A stretch of DNA of 64,000 bases. Source: Salinispora oceanensis (GTDB lineage Bacteria; Actinomycetota; Actinomycetes; Mycobacteriales; Micromonosporaceae). The number at the start of each line of letters is the position of its first letter. The stretch's first letter is position 1. The DNA lies in the NCBI RefSeq assembly GCF_000383575.1, contig NZ_KB911579.1, positions 375,707 through 439,706 on the forward strand, in the 5' to 3' direction. Positions 38,788 through 48,612 of the stretch are shown piece after piece. The position numbers were made by a program, and so were the translations under genes. The notes under the pieces were generated by a model that saw only the letters and a list, made by a program, of their open reading frames with translations, made no database searches and was not told the origin of the DNA.

Positions 38788-40199
38788 GCCAGGCCACCGT
38801 CCGCCCCCGCGCCCTGGTCGGTCCCGGCGTCGGCGCGCAGCGCGTCCGCCACCTCCCAGGTGCGGTACCGCGAGCCCTTCACCAGCACGACGTCACCGGG
38901 CCGCAGGTCTCCCCGCAGCACCTCGACAGCGCCCGCCTGATCGGTGAGCTGCACCGATTCTCCTTCCCAGTCACGTACCGATGTTGCGCCCTGATGGATT
39001 GGAGCCGCCGCCTCGCCCACCACGAGCAGGCGGTCCACCCCGAGGTCGGCGGCGATTCGCCCGACCTCGACATGCCCGTCCTGCTCGTACGGCCCCAGTT
39101 CGGCCATGTAGCCGAGCACCGCGATGGTGCGCCGCCGCTCGAACCCGGCCAGCGCCCGCAGGGCGGCGGCCATCGAGGCGGGGTTGGCGTTGTACGAGTC
39201 GTCAATGACGGTGACCCCGTCCACCCGCTCGAAGACGTCCATCCGACGACTCGAGACCAGCCCGAGCTCGCCCAGGGCGGTCGCCAGCTCGGGCACCGGC
39301 ATTCCCAGCTCCCGGGCCACCGCGGCGGCGGCGAGCGAGTTGGACACCTGGTGCCGGCCGGTCAGCCCGAGCCGCACCGGCGCGCGCCCCTCCGGTGTCA
39401 CCAGCGTGAACGACGGCCGGCCCCGCTCGTCCAGCACCACGTCAACGGCGCGTACGTCCGCATCGGCCGCCTCGCCGAAGCGGACCACCCGCGCCCGGGT
39501 TCGCGTCGCCATCGCGGCGACGAGGTCATCGTCGGCATTGAGCACAGCCAGCCCCTCGGCCGGCAGCGCCGCCACCAGTTCCCCCTTCGCCAGGGCGATG
39601 GTCTCTCGGGAACCGAATTCGCCGATATGGGCCACGCCCACGTTGAGCACCACGGAGATCTGCGGCGGCACCACCTCGCAGAGGTAGCTGACGTGCCCCA
39701 CCCCGCGGGCCCCCTTCTCCAGCACGAGGTAGCGGGTGCCCGGGTCGGCCTGGAGCGCGGTGTAGGGGTGCCCCAGCTCGTTGTTGAACGACCCCGGCGG
39801 GGCGACCGTCGGCCCGAGCCGAGCGGTGAGGGCAGCGATCAGATCCTTGGTGCTGGTCTTACCCGAGGAGCCGGTGAGGCCGACGACGGTCAGCTCGGGC
39901 AGCCGGTCCACCACCGCCCGGGCCAGTCGCCCCAGCGCCAGCCGGGCGTCAGCTACCAGCACCATCGGCACGCCGGGCAGTACCCGGGTGCCGAGCACCG
40001 CCACCGCACCTGTCCGGATCGCCCCTTCGGCGTAGTCGTGCCCATCCACCCGTTCCCCGGGGAAGGCGACGAAGAGCCCGCCGGGGCCGACCTTGCGGGA
40101 GTCAAACTCGACCGAGCCGGTGACCACGGCGCTCGGGTCAGCGGCGACCAACCGGCCGGCAACCGCTGCCGCTACCTCGGCCAGACTCAGCCGGATCAC
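38784..40199 (-). CDS. murF: UDP-MurNAc-tripeptide--D-Ala-D-Ala ligase
   Basis: 471 aa. Adds D-Ala-D-Ala. [25 protein letters not shown] at the N-terminus, ATP site [25 protein letters not shown], [22 protein letters not shown] and [21 protein letters not shown] start at 40199 overlaps the murE stop, and its own stop overlaps mraY. Usual length. Confidence 0.97.
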   Translation of the reverse strand: MIRLSLAEVAAAVAGRLVAADPSAVVTGSVEFDSRKVGPGGLFVAFPGERVDGHDYAEGAIRTGAVAVLGTRVLPGVPMVLVADARLALGRLARAVVDRLPELTVVGLTGSSGKTSTKDLIAALTARLGPTVAPPGSFNNELGHPYTALQADPGTRYLVLEKGARGVGHVSYLCEVVPPQISVVLNVGVAHIGEFGSRETIALAKGELVAALPAEGLAVLNADDDLVAAMATRTRARVVRFGEAADADVRAVDVVLDERGRPSFTLVTPEGRAPVRLGLTGRHQVSNSLAAAAVARELGMPVPELATALGELGLVSSRRMDVFERVDGVTVIDDSYNANPASMAAALRALAGFERRRTIAVLGYMAELGPYEQDGHVEVGRIAADLGVDRLLVVGEAAAPIHQGATSVRDWEGESVQLTDQAGAVEVLRGDLRPGDVVLVKGSRYRTWEVADALRADAGTDQGAGADGGLA

Positions 40200-41740
40200 G
40201 GCTGCCCCGCCCGGTCGCCGAAGCGGGCCCGCAGCGCGGCGGCCAGCTCAGTGCGGTCATCGAAGGGATGCACCTGCCCACCAACCTCCTGCCCCTGCTC
40301 GTGCCCCTTGCCCAACAGCGCCACCACGTCCCCCGGCGCAGCGAGCTCGACCGCCTCCGCGATCGCCGCACGCCGACCGGGTACCTCCATGACCTGCACC
40401 TCGGTGTCGGCCCGGCGCACGCCGGCGAGCACCTCGGCCCGAATCTCGGCGGGATCCTCGGTCCGCGGGTTGTCGTCGGTCACCAGCACCACATCCGCTC
40501 CCTGGGCGGCGGCGATGCCCATCAGGGGCCGCTTGCCCCGGTCCCGGTCGCCGCCGGCGCCGAGTAGGCAGATCAGCCGCCCGGTGCTGAACTCCCGGAG
40601 GGCCGCCAGCGCGGCGACGATCGCATCGGTCTTGTGCGCGTAGTCGACGACACCGCGCACCGGGCCCGGGGACGGCACCAGCTCCAGCCGGCCGGGAACG
40701 CCGCCGCAGTCGGCCACCCCCGCGACGGCGGGCCGCGGCGCCACCCCGGCTGCCACCAGCAGGGCGACAGCGAGCAGCGCGTTGGCGACGTTGTGCCGAC
40801 CGGGCAGGGCCACCCCGGCGGGCAGGGTCAGCTCGTCCGGGCCGTGCAGGGTGAAACGCTGTGCGTACCCCTCGCCACCGGCCTCATCGGCCCACCAGGT
40901 GGCGGAGCGGTCGCCGGCCGCGGAGTAGGTCACGGTGGCGGGCCGGCGCAGCGGGATCAGCGCCGGGTCGTCGTGGTTGAGCACCTCCACCTCGCAGCGG
41001 CCGTCGAAGAGCTTCGCCTTGGCGGCGAAGTAGTCCGCGGAGTCGGCGTGGAAGTCGAGGTGGTCCGAGCCGAAGTTGGTGTAGCCGCCGACGGTGAACC
41101 GGACGCCGCCGACCCGCCCCATCGCCAGGGCGTGGCTGGACACCTCCATGACCACGGCGGTGACGCCGCGCTCTCGGGCAGCGGCGAGCATGGCGTGCAG
41201 GTCGGTCGCCTCGGGCGTGGTCCGGACGCTGTCGATCACCAGATCCCCGAGGCGGGTCTCCACGGTGCCGATCAGGCCAGTGGTGTACCCGGCCGCCCGC
41301 AGCCCCGACTCGACCAGGTACGCCGTGGAGGTCTTGCCCGCGGTCCCGGTTATCCCGATCACCGTCAACCCGGCCGTCGGGTCGCCGTACACCACACTGG
41401 CAAGGTCACCCAGCACGGCCCGCGGGTTCGGCACCACCAGCATGGGCAGACCGGCTGCCGCGGTCGCCGCCACGCCATCCGGGTCGGTCAACACGGCCAC
41501 CGCACCGGCCTGGGCCGCGGCCGAGACGAACTCGGCACCATGCCGCCGGGCACCGGGCAGGGCCGCGTATAGGTCGCCGGGGCGGACCTCCTGGCTGGCG
41601 TGCGTCACCCCGGTGATCGTCGGTTCCGCTGGACCGGACCGGAGGTCAACGGTGTCCGCACCGGGCTCGGCAGCGAGCCGAGCGGCGAGGTTACCGAGCC
41701 GGATTCCGGTCACGCTACGAGGGCGAGGATTGCCGGACAC
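40196..41740 (-). CDS. murE: UDP-MurNAc-dipeptide--meso-diaminopimelate ligase
   Basis: 514 aa. Adds the third residue of the stem peptide. THASQEVRPGDLYAALPG, ATP site GITGTAGKTSTAYLVESG, TTPEATDLHAML, EVSSHALAMGRV, GYTNFGSDHLDFH, YAHKTDAIVAAL and DNPRTEDPAEI, the last typical of diaminopimelate-adding enzymes. GTG at 41740 is chosen; TAGGGT lies 8 nt before it and may be a leaderless -10. Separated by 91 bp from ftsI. Confidence 0.96.
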   Translation of the reverse strand: MSGNPRPRSVTGIRLGNLAARLAAEPGADTVDLRSGPAEPTITGVTHASQEVRPGDLYAALPGARRHGAEFVSAAAQAGAVAVLTDPDGVAATAAAGLPMLVVPNPRAVLGDLASVVYGDPTAGLTVIGITGTAGKTSTAYLVESGLRAAGYTTGLIGTVETRLGDLVIDSVRTTPEATDLHAMLAAARERGVTAVVMEVSSHALAMGRVGGVRFTVGGYTNFGSDHLDFHADSADYFAAKAKLFDGRCEVEVLNHDDPALIPLRRPATVTYSAAGDRSATWWADEAGGEGYAQRFTLHGPDELTLPAGVALPGRHNVANALLAVALLVAAGVAPRPAVAGVADCGGVPGRLELVPSPGPVRGVVDYAHKTDAIVAALAALREFSTGRLICLLGAGGDRDRGKRPLMGIAAAQGADVVLVTDDNPRTEDPAEIRAEVLAGVRRADTEVQVMEVPGRRAAIAEAVELAAPGDVVALLGKGHEQGQEVGGQVHPFDDRTELAAALRARFGDRAGQP

Positions 41741-41831
41741 GGCGTCAGACCCTACCCGGTCGTCCGGTTCCGGCCACACAGCCGCCCCGGCGGTTCGTCG
41801 ACACGCACCGATGATGTCCCGTCTACGCTGG

Positions 41832-43979
41832 TCAGCGGGGAAAGACGACAAAGTTAGGCGGTGGGGACGGCGACTGCGGCACCCGATAGTGCTGCAGGGT
41901 AAACCGCATCATGTCGGCGAACACCGGCGCGGCGATGTCGCCGCCCCCGCCACCCGGGGTCTGGGCGAAGACAGCGATCACGTAACGGGGCTTCTCCGCC
42001 GGGGCCATCCCGATGAACGACGCCACCCCGGGCTGCTTCTGCCCGTCAACCCACCGCAAGCCCGTGCCGCTCTTCCCGGCCACCCGGTATCCAGAGATCG
42101 CCGCGGCCTGACCGGTCGCGCCGTCAACGGTGGTCACCGCCTCCAGGATGGTACGCAGCTCGGCGGCGGTCTCCGGGGTCAGCACCTCCCGGGTCGTCGG
42201 CGCCTCCGGCGTTATCCGCTCTCCCTGCGGCCGGATGATCTCCTTCACCAGCCGCGGCGCGACGTACGTGCCGTCGTTGGCGATGGTGGCGTACGCGGCA
42301 GCCATCTGGATCGCAGTGGCGTCCACGCTGTGCCCGATCGGTACGGAGCCGTGCGACGAGTCGCTCCACTGGTCGGCGGGGAGCAGCCCGCCACTCGCCT
42401 CGCCGAGCAACCCGACACCGGTCGGCTCACCGAGCCCGAAGCGCTTCTGATAGTCGATGAGCCGGTCCGGACCGAGCTGGTCGGCGATGGCGATGGTGCC
42501 GACATTGGACGAGTACGCCATCATCCCCGCCAGGCTCATCCGTCGACCGTCCGCCTTGGTGGTGTCCTTGAACGTGGTGTCGCCGAGGCGGACGGTGTTG
42601 GGGACGGGCAGCGTGGTGTCCGGGGTGATGACGCCTTCCTGGAGAGCGGCGCCGAACGTGATCGCCTTGTGCACCGACCCCGGTTCGACCACGAACCCGG
42701 TCGCCACGTCGTCCCGGTCGGCCGGGTCGCTGTCGCGCCAGTTCGCGACGTCGTAGGTGGGGTAGGAGGCCTGGGCCAGCACCTCGCTGGTGCCCACCTC
42801 CAGGACGACCGCGGTGGCGGTCGAGCCGTTGACCGCTTCCATCGCCTCGGCCAGCTTGGCCTGGACCATGTACTGCAGGTCCCGGTCGAGGGTGAGGCAG
42901 AGCGAGCTGCCCGGCTTCGCCTCGGTCGTCTCGCTGAAGCCCCCGGGGATCTGCGCGCCCCACCCCGCCTCGTAGCGTTCTTTACCGTCCTTGCCGGCGA
43001 GCACCTTGTCGTAGCCGGCCTCGAGCCCTTCCAGGCCGACCATGTCGTCGCTGGTGAAGCCGATCAGGTTGGCGGCCAGGCCCCCGCCGGGGACCTCCCG
43101 TCCCTCATCACGTCGGGTGTCGACACCCTTCAGCTCAAGGTCCTCGATCTGCTCGGCCACGTCAATGTCCACCCCCCGTTTGAGGTACACGAACTCCAGT
43201 TCGTAGCCGTTGGGCTGCTTGCGCTTCCGCATCTTCTCGGCGAGTTCCGCCGCCGGGATGCCGAGCGGCTCGGAGAGCGCCTGCGCGGTGGTGACCGGGT
43301 CGTCGATCTGACTCGGGTCGGCGAAGACATACCGAGCCTCGACACTGTGCGCCAGCACCTCGCCGTCCCGGTCGTAGATCGAGCCACGAGGCGCCGGCAG
43401 GATGACGTTCCTCAGCCGGTCCTCGATTCCGGCACCGGCGTAATCCGGGTTCTCTACGACCTGCAGCACGACGAGTCGAATACCGATGACGGTGAACAGG
43501 GTCAGCGCCAGCGCGGTGCCGAGCCGCAGCCGACGGCCGGGGTCGGCCAGTCGGGGTGGCCTCAGCCGGCGGCGTCGGGTCGGCCGGGCTGAGGTTGAGC
43601 GCGGCGGGCGTCGCCGCGGTGGCGGCTCCTCCGCCGGTGAACGCCGGGGCACGGTGCGCACCACGGAGGTGCGACGTGGCGGGTTTGCCCGCCGGGCAGC
43701 GCTGGCCCGCCCACCGCTGAGTACCTGGAGTGCCGGACGGAACGGGTCACCGGAGCGACCGCGGTCTCCGCGCGGTGTCCGACGCGGCTCGGCGCGACCT
43801 CCGCGGGCATCCCCCAGCCGCTGCTCGCCGATGCTGCGACCGCGGGGGGTGTAGGCCCGGGCACCAGAGATGCCACCACCCGACTCTGCCGGGCGGGGAT
43901 CAGCGGAACTATCGGTGCGGGACGGGCCGCGCCGAGACCCCTTGGCGTCCCGGCGCGGCTCCTCCGATCTCGGCGGCAC
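41832..43979 (-). CDS. ftsI: Penicillin-binding protein FtsI (class B, septal)
   Basis: 715 aa transpeptidase for septal wall. The N-terminal 150 residues are Arg/Pro-rich and cytoplasmic, then TM LGTALALTLFTVIGIRLVVLQ, dimerisation domain, then transpeptidase motifs: S-x-x-K in EPGSVHKAITFG, SSN in MMAYSSNVGTIAIAD, and KSGTG in GYRVAGKSGTGLR. Starts with GTG 43979, two bases after the stop of the upstream FtsL-like gene, with a weak ribosome site. Most FtsI are 580-650 aa, so the tail is long. PBP2 naming is also possible. Confidence 0.94.
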   Translation of the reverse strand: MPPRSEEPRRDAKGSRRGPSRTDSSADPRPAESGGGISGARAYTPRGRSIGEQRLGDARGGRAEPRRTPRGDRGRSGDPFRPALQVLSGGRASAARRANPPRRTSVVRTVPRRSPAEEPPPRRRPPRSTSARPTRRRRLRPPRLADPGRRLRLGTALALTLFTVIGIRLVVLQVVENPDYAGAGIEDRLRNVILPAPRGSIYDRDGEVLAHSVEARYVFADPSQIDDPVTTAQALSEPLGIPAAELAEKMRKRKQPNGYELEFVYLKRGVDIDVAEQIEDLELKGVDTRRDEGREVPGGGLAANLIGFTSDDMVGLEGLEAGYDKVLAGKDGKERYEAGWGAQIPGGFSETTEAKPGSSLCLTLDRDLQYMVQAKLAEAMEAVNGSTATAVVLEVGTSEVLAQASYPTYDVANWRDSDPADRDDVATGFVVEPGSVHKAITFGAALQEGVITPDTTLPVPNTVRLGDTTFKDTTKADGRRMSLAGMMAYSSNVGTIAIADQLGPDRLIDYQKRFGLGEPTGVGLLGEASGGLLPADQWSDSSHGSVPIGHSVDATAIQMAAAYATIANDGTYVAPRLVKEIIRPQGERITPEAPTTREVLTPETAAELRTILEAVTTVDGATGQAAAISGYRVAGKSGTGLRWVDGQKQPGVASFIGMAPAEKPRYVIAVFAQTPGGGGGDIAAPVFADMMRFTLQHYRVPQSPSPPPNFVVFPR

Positions 43980-43981
43980 AG

Positions 43982-44572
43982 CTACCCCCCGGTACCCGGC
44001 TGGCCGGCCCCCGAGGCGGGCCCACCGCCCGGCTGCGGCACATCAATGGCCGCGCCGCCGTCGGGGAGCTGGATGTAACCCGGTTCGAGCTCGACAAGAC
44101 CAAGCTTGCGAGCGGCTTCGAGTAGATTGCCCGGCGCCTTCGCCTCGGTGATCTGTTGGTTCAGCTGCTGCTGCTCCAGGTTGAGGGTGGCCTGCTCCTT
44201 CTGGAGTTGAGACAGCCGAATCGCGTTCTCGTTGATTTTGGTGTTGACCAACAGGATGCCGAGCACCCCGCCGACCACCAGTACGACGATCAACGCGGCG
44301 AACGGTGCCCGCGGCACCGATACCGGAGCCGGTGGCGCCACCCGCAGCCGAGTCGTCCGGGTGTTGACAGTCCGCGCGCTCGGGCGCAGCGCCGCGGTGC
44401 CCTGGGTCGGGAACGCACGCGTGCCCCGCGCGCGGGTCGTCCCCGGCCGCCCCACCGGCAGCGTCTGGGTGCCGGTACGCGTGGCCCGCTCCGCCGCGAC
44501 CCGGCCCCCCGGCCGCGGTGTGCGCTGCCCGCCGCCGGCCCCGTTCCGGCGGTCGCGCTTGTCAATCGTCAT
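43982..44572 (-). CDS. FtsL-like septum formation initiator
   Basis: 196 aa with a disordered basic N-terminus (about 90 residues), one TM helix ([21 protein letters not shown]) and a short periplasmic coiled coil ([43 protein letters not shown]), then a Gly/Pro tail. Position between rsmH and ftsI and topology match FtsL. ATG at 44572 follows GGGGGAGGGAC and overlaps the rsmH end by 11 bp. Confidence 0.88.
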   Translation of the reverse strand: MTIDKRDRRNGAGGGQRTPRPGGRVAAERATRTGTQTLPVGRPGTTRARGTRAFPTQGTAALRPSARTVNTRTTRLRVAPPAPVSVPRAPFAALIVVLVVGGVLGILLVNTKINENAIRLSQLQKEQATLNLEQQQLNQQITEAKAPGNLLEAARKLGLVELEPGYIQLPDGGAAIDVPQPGGGPASGAGQPGTGG

Positions 44573-45668
44573 GTCCCTCCCCCTCATCATCCGTCCCTGT
44601 CCCGTCATCCCCCGAGGCAGACCGCCGCACGGCCGACCCCGTCCCCGGTTGGTGCATCGCTCGGACCCGCCGCCGGTACCGTTCGCGGTCGGTACGCTGG
44701 CGCTGCTGCAGGGTCGGGTCGAGCCGTTCGGCGGCCCGCAGCCGCACCGAGGCGGCCCGTGGGTTCACCGCGACCTCCGCCTCACCCGGCAGCTCCGCCC
44801 CTCGGCTGAGGAGCCGGAAGGTCGGGCCGGTCCCGGGCAGTTCGACCGGAAGGTCGATCGGACCCTTGCTGCGGACCCGGTCCGCGAGCGCCACCTTGGT
44901 GAGCCGGTCCTCCAACGAGTGGTAGGAGAGGACCACCATCCGACCCTCGATGGTGAGCCGGTCGAGCGCCGCCGGCAGCGCCGTCTCCAGCGCCGCCAGC
45001 TCTCGGTTCACCTCAATCCGCAGCGCCTGAAAGGTGCGCTTTGCCGGATGGCCACCGGTGCGTCGGGCCGGCGCGGGGATCGCCTGCCGGACCAAATCAG
45101 CCAGCCGCGCCGACGAGGTGATCGGGGTCCGTTCCCGCTCCCTAATGATCGCCGAAGCGATCCGCGGCGCGAACTTCTCCTCGCCGTAGACCCGCAGCAC
45201 CCGGGCCAGTTCCGGGTGCGAGTAGGAATTGACCACCTCTTCGGCGGTCACTCCCCGGCTCTGGTCCATTCGCATGTCCAGCGGGGCGTCCTGCGCATAG
45301 GCGAACCCGCGGTCGGGCGCGTCAAGCTGCAACGAGGAGACCCCGAGGTCGAAGAGGATCCCGTCCACCACCGGATGGCCGAGCCGATCGAGCACCTCGG
45401 GCAACTCGTCGTAGACGGCGTGCTCCAAGTGGACCCGGTCAGCGAAGCGGGCCAGTCGCACGCGGGCGTGCGCCAGCGCCTCGGTATCCCGGTCCAGCCC
45501 CACCAGCATGGTCCGCGGATGTGCCGTCAGGATCGCCTCGGCGTGCCCGCCCAGCCCCAGCGTGGCATCGACGTAGACCGTCTGACCCGTCCGGTCCAGC
45601 GCGGGAGACAACAGCTCGAGACAACGCTCAAGCAGCACCGGCACATGCGCGCCGCGCAGCTCCCCCAT
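44562..45668 (-). CDS. rsmH: 16S rRNA (cytosine1402-N4)-methyltransferase
   Basis: 368 aa (longer than the usual 310-320 because of an Arg/Asp-rich C-terminal tail). SAM motif [16 protein letters not shown] near residue 25, then [44 protein letters not shown] and [16 protein letters not shown] at 45668 follows GGGGGGCGAC; GTG at 45680 is possible. Between mraZ and ftsL as usual. Confidence 0.96.
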   Translation of the reverse strand: MGELRGAHVPVLLERCLELLSPALDRTGQTVYVDATLGLGGHAEAILTAHPRTMLVGLDRDTEALAHARVRLARFADRVHLEHAVYDELPEVLDRLGHPVVDGILFDLGVSSLQLDAPDRGFAYAQDAPLDMRMDQSRGVTAEEVVNSYSHPELARVLRVYGEEKFAPRIASAIIRERERTPITSSARLADLVRQAIPAPARRTGGHPAKRTFQALRIEVNRELAALETALPAALDRLTIEGRMVVLSYHSLEDRLTKVALADRVRSKGPIDLPVELPGTGPTFRLLSRGAELPGEAEVAVNPRAASVRLRAAERLDPTLQQRQRTDRERYRRRVRAMHQPGTGSAVRRSASGDDGTGTDDEGEGHDD

Positions 45669-45872
45669 GTCGCCCCCCACTGGTCCCGTCCCGTCTGTCG
45701 TGCCGTGCCTGTCGTTGGACGGTGCCCCCGCCGTCGTACCACCAGATCCCCATCCGCTCCCGCCCGCCTTCCGGCAACGGCCCCCGATCGGATTGCGCGC
45801 CTGGCACCGGGGAAGGGATGCCAGGAACTCAAAGCGGCTGGAGATCTCGCGGTACGCCAGGCGCCGTCGCGC
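45669..45872. other. 204-bp gap between mraZ and rsmH
   Basis: Holds no open reading frame with a ribosome site. The only structure I see is an inverted repeat CCTGGCA (45800-45806) with TGCCAGG (45819-45825), a weak hairpin that could slow transcription from mraZ into rsmH. Confidence 0.5.
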
Positions 45873-46301
45873 CTACAGACCGGGCAGCACCCCCTCCTCG
45901 ATGTCAGCGAATTCGTCTTCGCTCTCGGCGAGGTAGCTGTCCCAGGCGGCCCGGTCCCAGATCTCCACCCGGGTGTGCGCACCGATCACCACCAGATCCC
46001 GGTCAAGTGCGGCATACTCCCGCAGGTGACCCGGGATGGTCACCCGACCCTGCTTGTCGGGGACCTCGTCGTGCGCGCTGGCGAAGAAGACCCGACTGTA
46101 GGCCCGGGCCGCCTTGTGCGTCATCGGCTGCGCGCGTAACTGGTCCGCGATGTGCTGGAACTCCGGCGTCGGGAAGACATAGAGGCAACGCTCTTGCCCT
46201 TTGGTGATCACGACACCCCCCGCCAGCTCATCCCGGAACTTCGCCGGAAGGATCAGCCGACCCTTGTCATCCAGGCGTGGAGTGTGGGTGCCGAGGAACA
46301 C
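45873..46301 (-). CDS. mraZ: Transcriptional regulator MraZ
   Basis: 142 aa. Double SpoVT/AbrB-like DNA-binding repeats: [24 protein letters not shown] and [30 protein letters not shown]. In other bacteria MraZ binds direct repeats upstream of its own gene. GTG at 46301 preceded by GAGGGGG; the longer TTG start at 46325 is not needed. First gene of the dcw cluster. Three matching repeats lie 85-110 bp upstream, so self-regulation is likely. Confidence 0.96.
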   Translation of the reverse strand: MFLGTHTPRLDDKGRLILPAKFRDELAGGVVITKGQERCLYVFPTPEFQHIADQLRAQPMTHKAARAYSRVFFASAHDEVPDKQGRVTIPGHLREYAALDRDLVVIGAHTRVEIWDRAAWDSYLAESEDEFADIEEGVLPGL

Positions 46302-46385
46302 GGCCCAAACCCCCTCGCCCTTCAAGCGGCGTTCGCGGCGCCGCTAACCCCCGGGCCGGTGGGCCCTCCCGGCCGCACCATCGGG

Positions 46386-46412
46386 CCCCACTCTACTCCA
46401 CTTCCCTCCACC
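46386..46412 (-). promoter_or_regulatory. MraZ box array, three copies, mraZ side
   Basis: Minus strand reads GTGGAGGGAA then GTGGAGTAGA then GTGGGGCCCG: three ten-base units, equal to TGG(G/A)N separated by five bases, the known MraZ operator pattern. Located 85-111 bp upstream of the mraZ start. Confidence 0.75.
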
Positions 46413-46473
46413 CGCAACCAGAAACGCCCGCGTGGCGCGGCTGCCGCCCCGCCAAAACCGCACGTCAAAGCGG

Positions 46474-46493
46474 GTGGAGCGGAGTGGAGGGCG
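46474..46493 (+). promoter_or_regulatory. MraZ box pair, two copies, murT side
   Basis: Plus strand GTGGAGCGGA followed by GTGGAGGGCG, period 10, same spacing as the array on the other strand. About 150 bp upstream of the murT start. Two units are fewer than the typical three or four, so binding may be weaker. Confidence 0.5.
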
Positions 46494-46637
46494 GCATCGC
46501 CCCAGCGACCGCCCACCGTCCGACATAGATCGGCCCCACTCCCCGCCCCGATTCACCCGGCCGCGCCGGACAACGAGCCGAAGCGTTCCGCCCCAGCAGC
46601 GATCTGGAGAGCCCACCGGTGGAGTAACCTCGCTCGC

Positions 46638-47900
46638 GTGACGGACGCGAGAATGCCCCTACGGGCGAAGGTGGCCAGCTCTGTGTCGCGGACCGCCGCG
46701 GCCCTGTCGCGGGCCGCGGGCCGCGGGGACGGCTCGGTCATCGGTGGTTGGATCGGCCTCAAAATCGACCCGGAGCTCCTCGCGCACCTCGCCGCGGGCC
46801 GCGCCATCGCCCTGGTCTCCGGCACGAACGGCAAGACCACGACCACCCGACTCGCCACCGCGGCGGTCGGCGTGCTCGGCAAGGTCGCCACCAACTCGTT
46901 CGGCGCGAACATGCCCACCGGGCACACCTCGGCGCTCGCCAAGGCCGGCAGCACCCCGTACGCGGTACTCGAGGTGGACGAGCACTACCTCGCGCAGGTG
47001 CTAGACGCCACCGACGCCCACGTGGTGGCACTCCTCAACCTCTCCCGCGACCAGCTGGACCGGGCCCGGGAGGTCGCCATGATGGCGCAGCTCTGGCGGG
47101 CGGCGCTGATCCGCCACCCCGAGCTGCGGGTCATCGCCAACGCAGATGACCCGATGGTGGTCTGGGCCGCCAGCCCACCGGCCAACCACGACCAGCGGAT
47201 CAGCCCGCCCCAGGTCGTCTGGTTCAGCGCGGGCCAACGTTGGCACGACGACTCCTGGGTCTGCCCCGAGTGCGGCTCGACCATCGCCCGACAGGACAAC
47301 CAGTGGTGGTGCACCGGCTGCCCGCTGCGCCGACCGCAGCCGCAGTGGTCCGTTGAGGACGACGGTGTGATCGACCCGACCGGCGCCTGGCACAAGGTCC
47401 AGCTCCAACTCCCGGGCACGGTCAATCTCGGCAACGCCGCCACCGCCCTCGCCGTCGCGGCGGAATTCGGCGTACGACCGGTTGACGCCGTACTCCAGCT
47501 CGGCTCAGTCACCTCGATCGCCGGCCGGTACGCCCAGGTCGAGCGAGCCGGACGGCTGATCCGCCTGCTGCTGGCGAAGAACCCGGCCAGCTGGCTGGAG
47601 GCGTTCGACATGGCCGACGAGGCACCGACACTGCTCTCCATCAACGCCCGCGACCCAGACGGGCTGGACACCTCCTGGCTCTTTGACGTCGACTTCAGCC
47701 CCCTGCGGGGTCGGCAGGTGCTCATCACCGGCGACCGAGCGTTCGACCTGGCCGTCCGACTCGACGTGAACAACGTGCCGTTCCAGCACGTACGCACCTT
47801 CACCGAGGCGATCCAGTCGGTCCCACCGGGCCGGCTGGAAGTCATCGCGAACTACACCGCGTTCCAGGACATCCGAGCGGAGTTGGACCGTGTTCTCTGA
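46638..47900 (+). CDS. murT: Lipid II isoglutaminyl synthase subunit MurT
   Basis: 420 aa Mur-ligase-like protein that with GatD amidates D-Glu of lipid II. ATP site ALVSGTNGKTTTTRLATAA; insertion with a Cys4 zinc ribbon CPECGSTIARQD...WWCTGCPL; C-terminal DUF1727 domain with LLLAKNPASWLEAF and RFDLAVRLD-type residues. GTG 46638 follows TAACCT by 7 nt; ATG at 46653 is an alternative. Overlaps gatD by 11 bp. Divergent from mraZ. Confidence 0.95.
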   Translation: MTDARMPLRAKVASSVSRTAAALSRAAGRGDGSVIGGWIGLKIDPELLAHLAAGRAIALVSGTNGKTTTTRLATAAVGVLGKVATNSFGANMPTGHTSALAKAGSTPYAVLEVDEHYLAQVLDATDAHVVALLNLSRDQLDRAREVAMMAQLWRAALIRHPELRVIANADDPMVVWAASPPANHDQRISPPQVVWFSAGQRWHDDSWVCPECGSTIARQDNQWWCTGCPLRRPQPQWSVEDDGVIDPTGAWHKVQLQLPGTVNLGNAATALAVAAEFGVRPVDAVLQLGSVTSIAGRYAQVERAGRLIRLLLAKNPASWLEAFDMADEAPTLLSINARDPDGLDTSWLFDVDFSPLRGRQVLITGDRAFDLAVRLDVNNVPFQHVRTFTEAIQSVPPGRLEVIANYTAFQDIRAELDRVL

Positions 47901-48612
47901 CAGCCTGTGCATCGTCTGGGTCTACCCGGATCTGCTCTCCACCTACGGTGACCGGGGCAACGCACTCATTCTGGCCAGCCGCGCCCAGCGACGCGGCTAC
48001 CCGGTCGAGGTGCTGGAGGTCCGCTCCGACCAACCGCTGCCCGCAACCGCCGATATCTACCTGGTCGGCGGCGGTGAAGACGGCCCCCAGGCGCTCGGCG
48101 CGCAGCGGCTCATCGCCGACGGGGGCCTGCACCGCGCCGTCGCGCAGGGTTCGGTGGTCTTCGGCGTCTGCGCCGGCTACCAGATCCTCGGCTCCTCATT
48201 CTTCGCCAAGGGCACCAGGTACGCCGGCCTGGAGCTGTTGGACCTCTCCTCCGACCGGGGCCCCTCCCGCGCCATCGGTGAACTGGCCGGCAACATCGAC
48301 CCCCGGCTGGGTCTGCCGCCGCTGTCCGGTTTCGAGAACCACGGTGGGCGTACCCACCTCGGCCCAGAGGTGTCTCCGCTGGCTCAGGTGACCGCCGGGA
48401 TCGGTAACGACACCCGGACCGAAGGGGCCTGGCGGGGCAAGCTGCTCGGCACCTACTCGCACGGACCAGCCCTGGCTCGCAACCCGGCCCTGGCCGACCT
48501 GCTGCTGCGCTGGGCAGTCGGCGTCAACCAGCTCCCCCCGCTGGACGACACCTGGTCGGACCGGCTCCGCGCCGAACGCCACGCCGCAGTGGCCGCCGCC
48601 GCCCGACCATGA
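47890..48612 (+). CDS. gatD: Lipid II isoglutaminyl synthase glutaminase subunit GatD
   Basis: 240 aa class I glutaminase, CobQ-like. Cys nucleophile in VVFGVCAGYQILG, second catalytic His in LLGTYSHGPALARNP; N-terminal YPDLLSTYGDRGNALIL is characteristic. Supplies ammonia to MurT. GTG at 47890 lies inside the end of murT, and the stop overlaps the next gene (ATGA). Amidation of lipid II is needed for cross-linking in related bacteria. Confidence 0.95.
   Translation: MFSDSLCIVWVYPDLLSTYGDRGNALILASRAQRRGYPVEVLEVRSDQPLPATADIYLVGGGEDGPQALGAQRLIADGGLHRAVAQGSVVFGVCAGYQILGSSFFAKGTRYAGLELLDLSSDRGPSRAIGELAGNIDPRLGLPPLSGFENHGGRTHLGPEVSPLAQVTAGIGNDTRTEGAWRGKLLGTYSHGPALARNPALADLLLRWAVGVNQLPPLDDTWSDRLRAERHAAVAAAARP

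Larger units (their letters stand above)
46302..46637. promoter_or_regulatory. Divergent mraZ / murT regulatory region (336 bp)
   Basis: No gene. On the minus strand three GTGG words at 46388-46391, 46398-46401 and 46408-46411 (period 10) form a MraZ-type box array facing mraZ. On the plus strand GTGGAG at 46474 and 46484 (also period 10) faces murT. TAACCT at 46625-46630, 7 nt before the murT GTG, is a likely leaderless -10. Confidence 0.7.
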
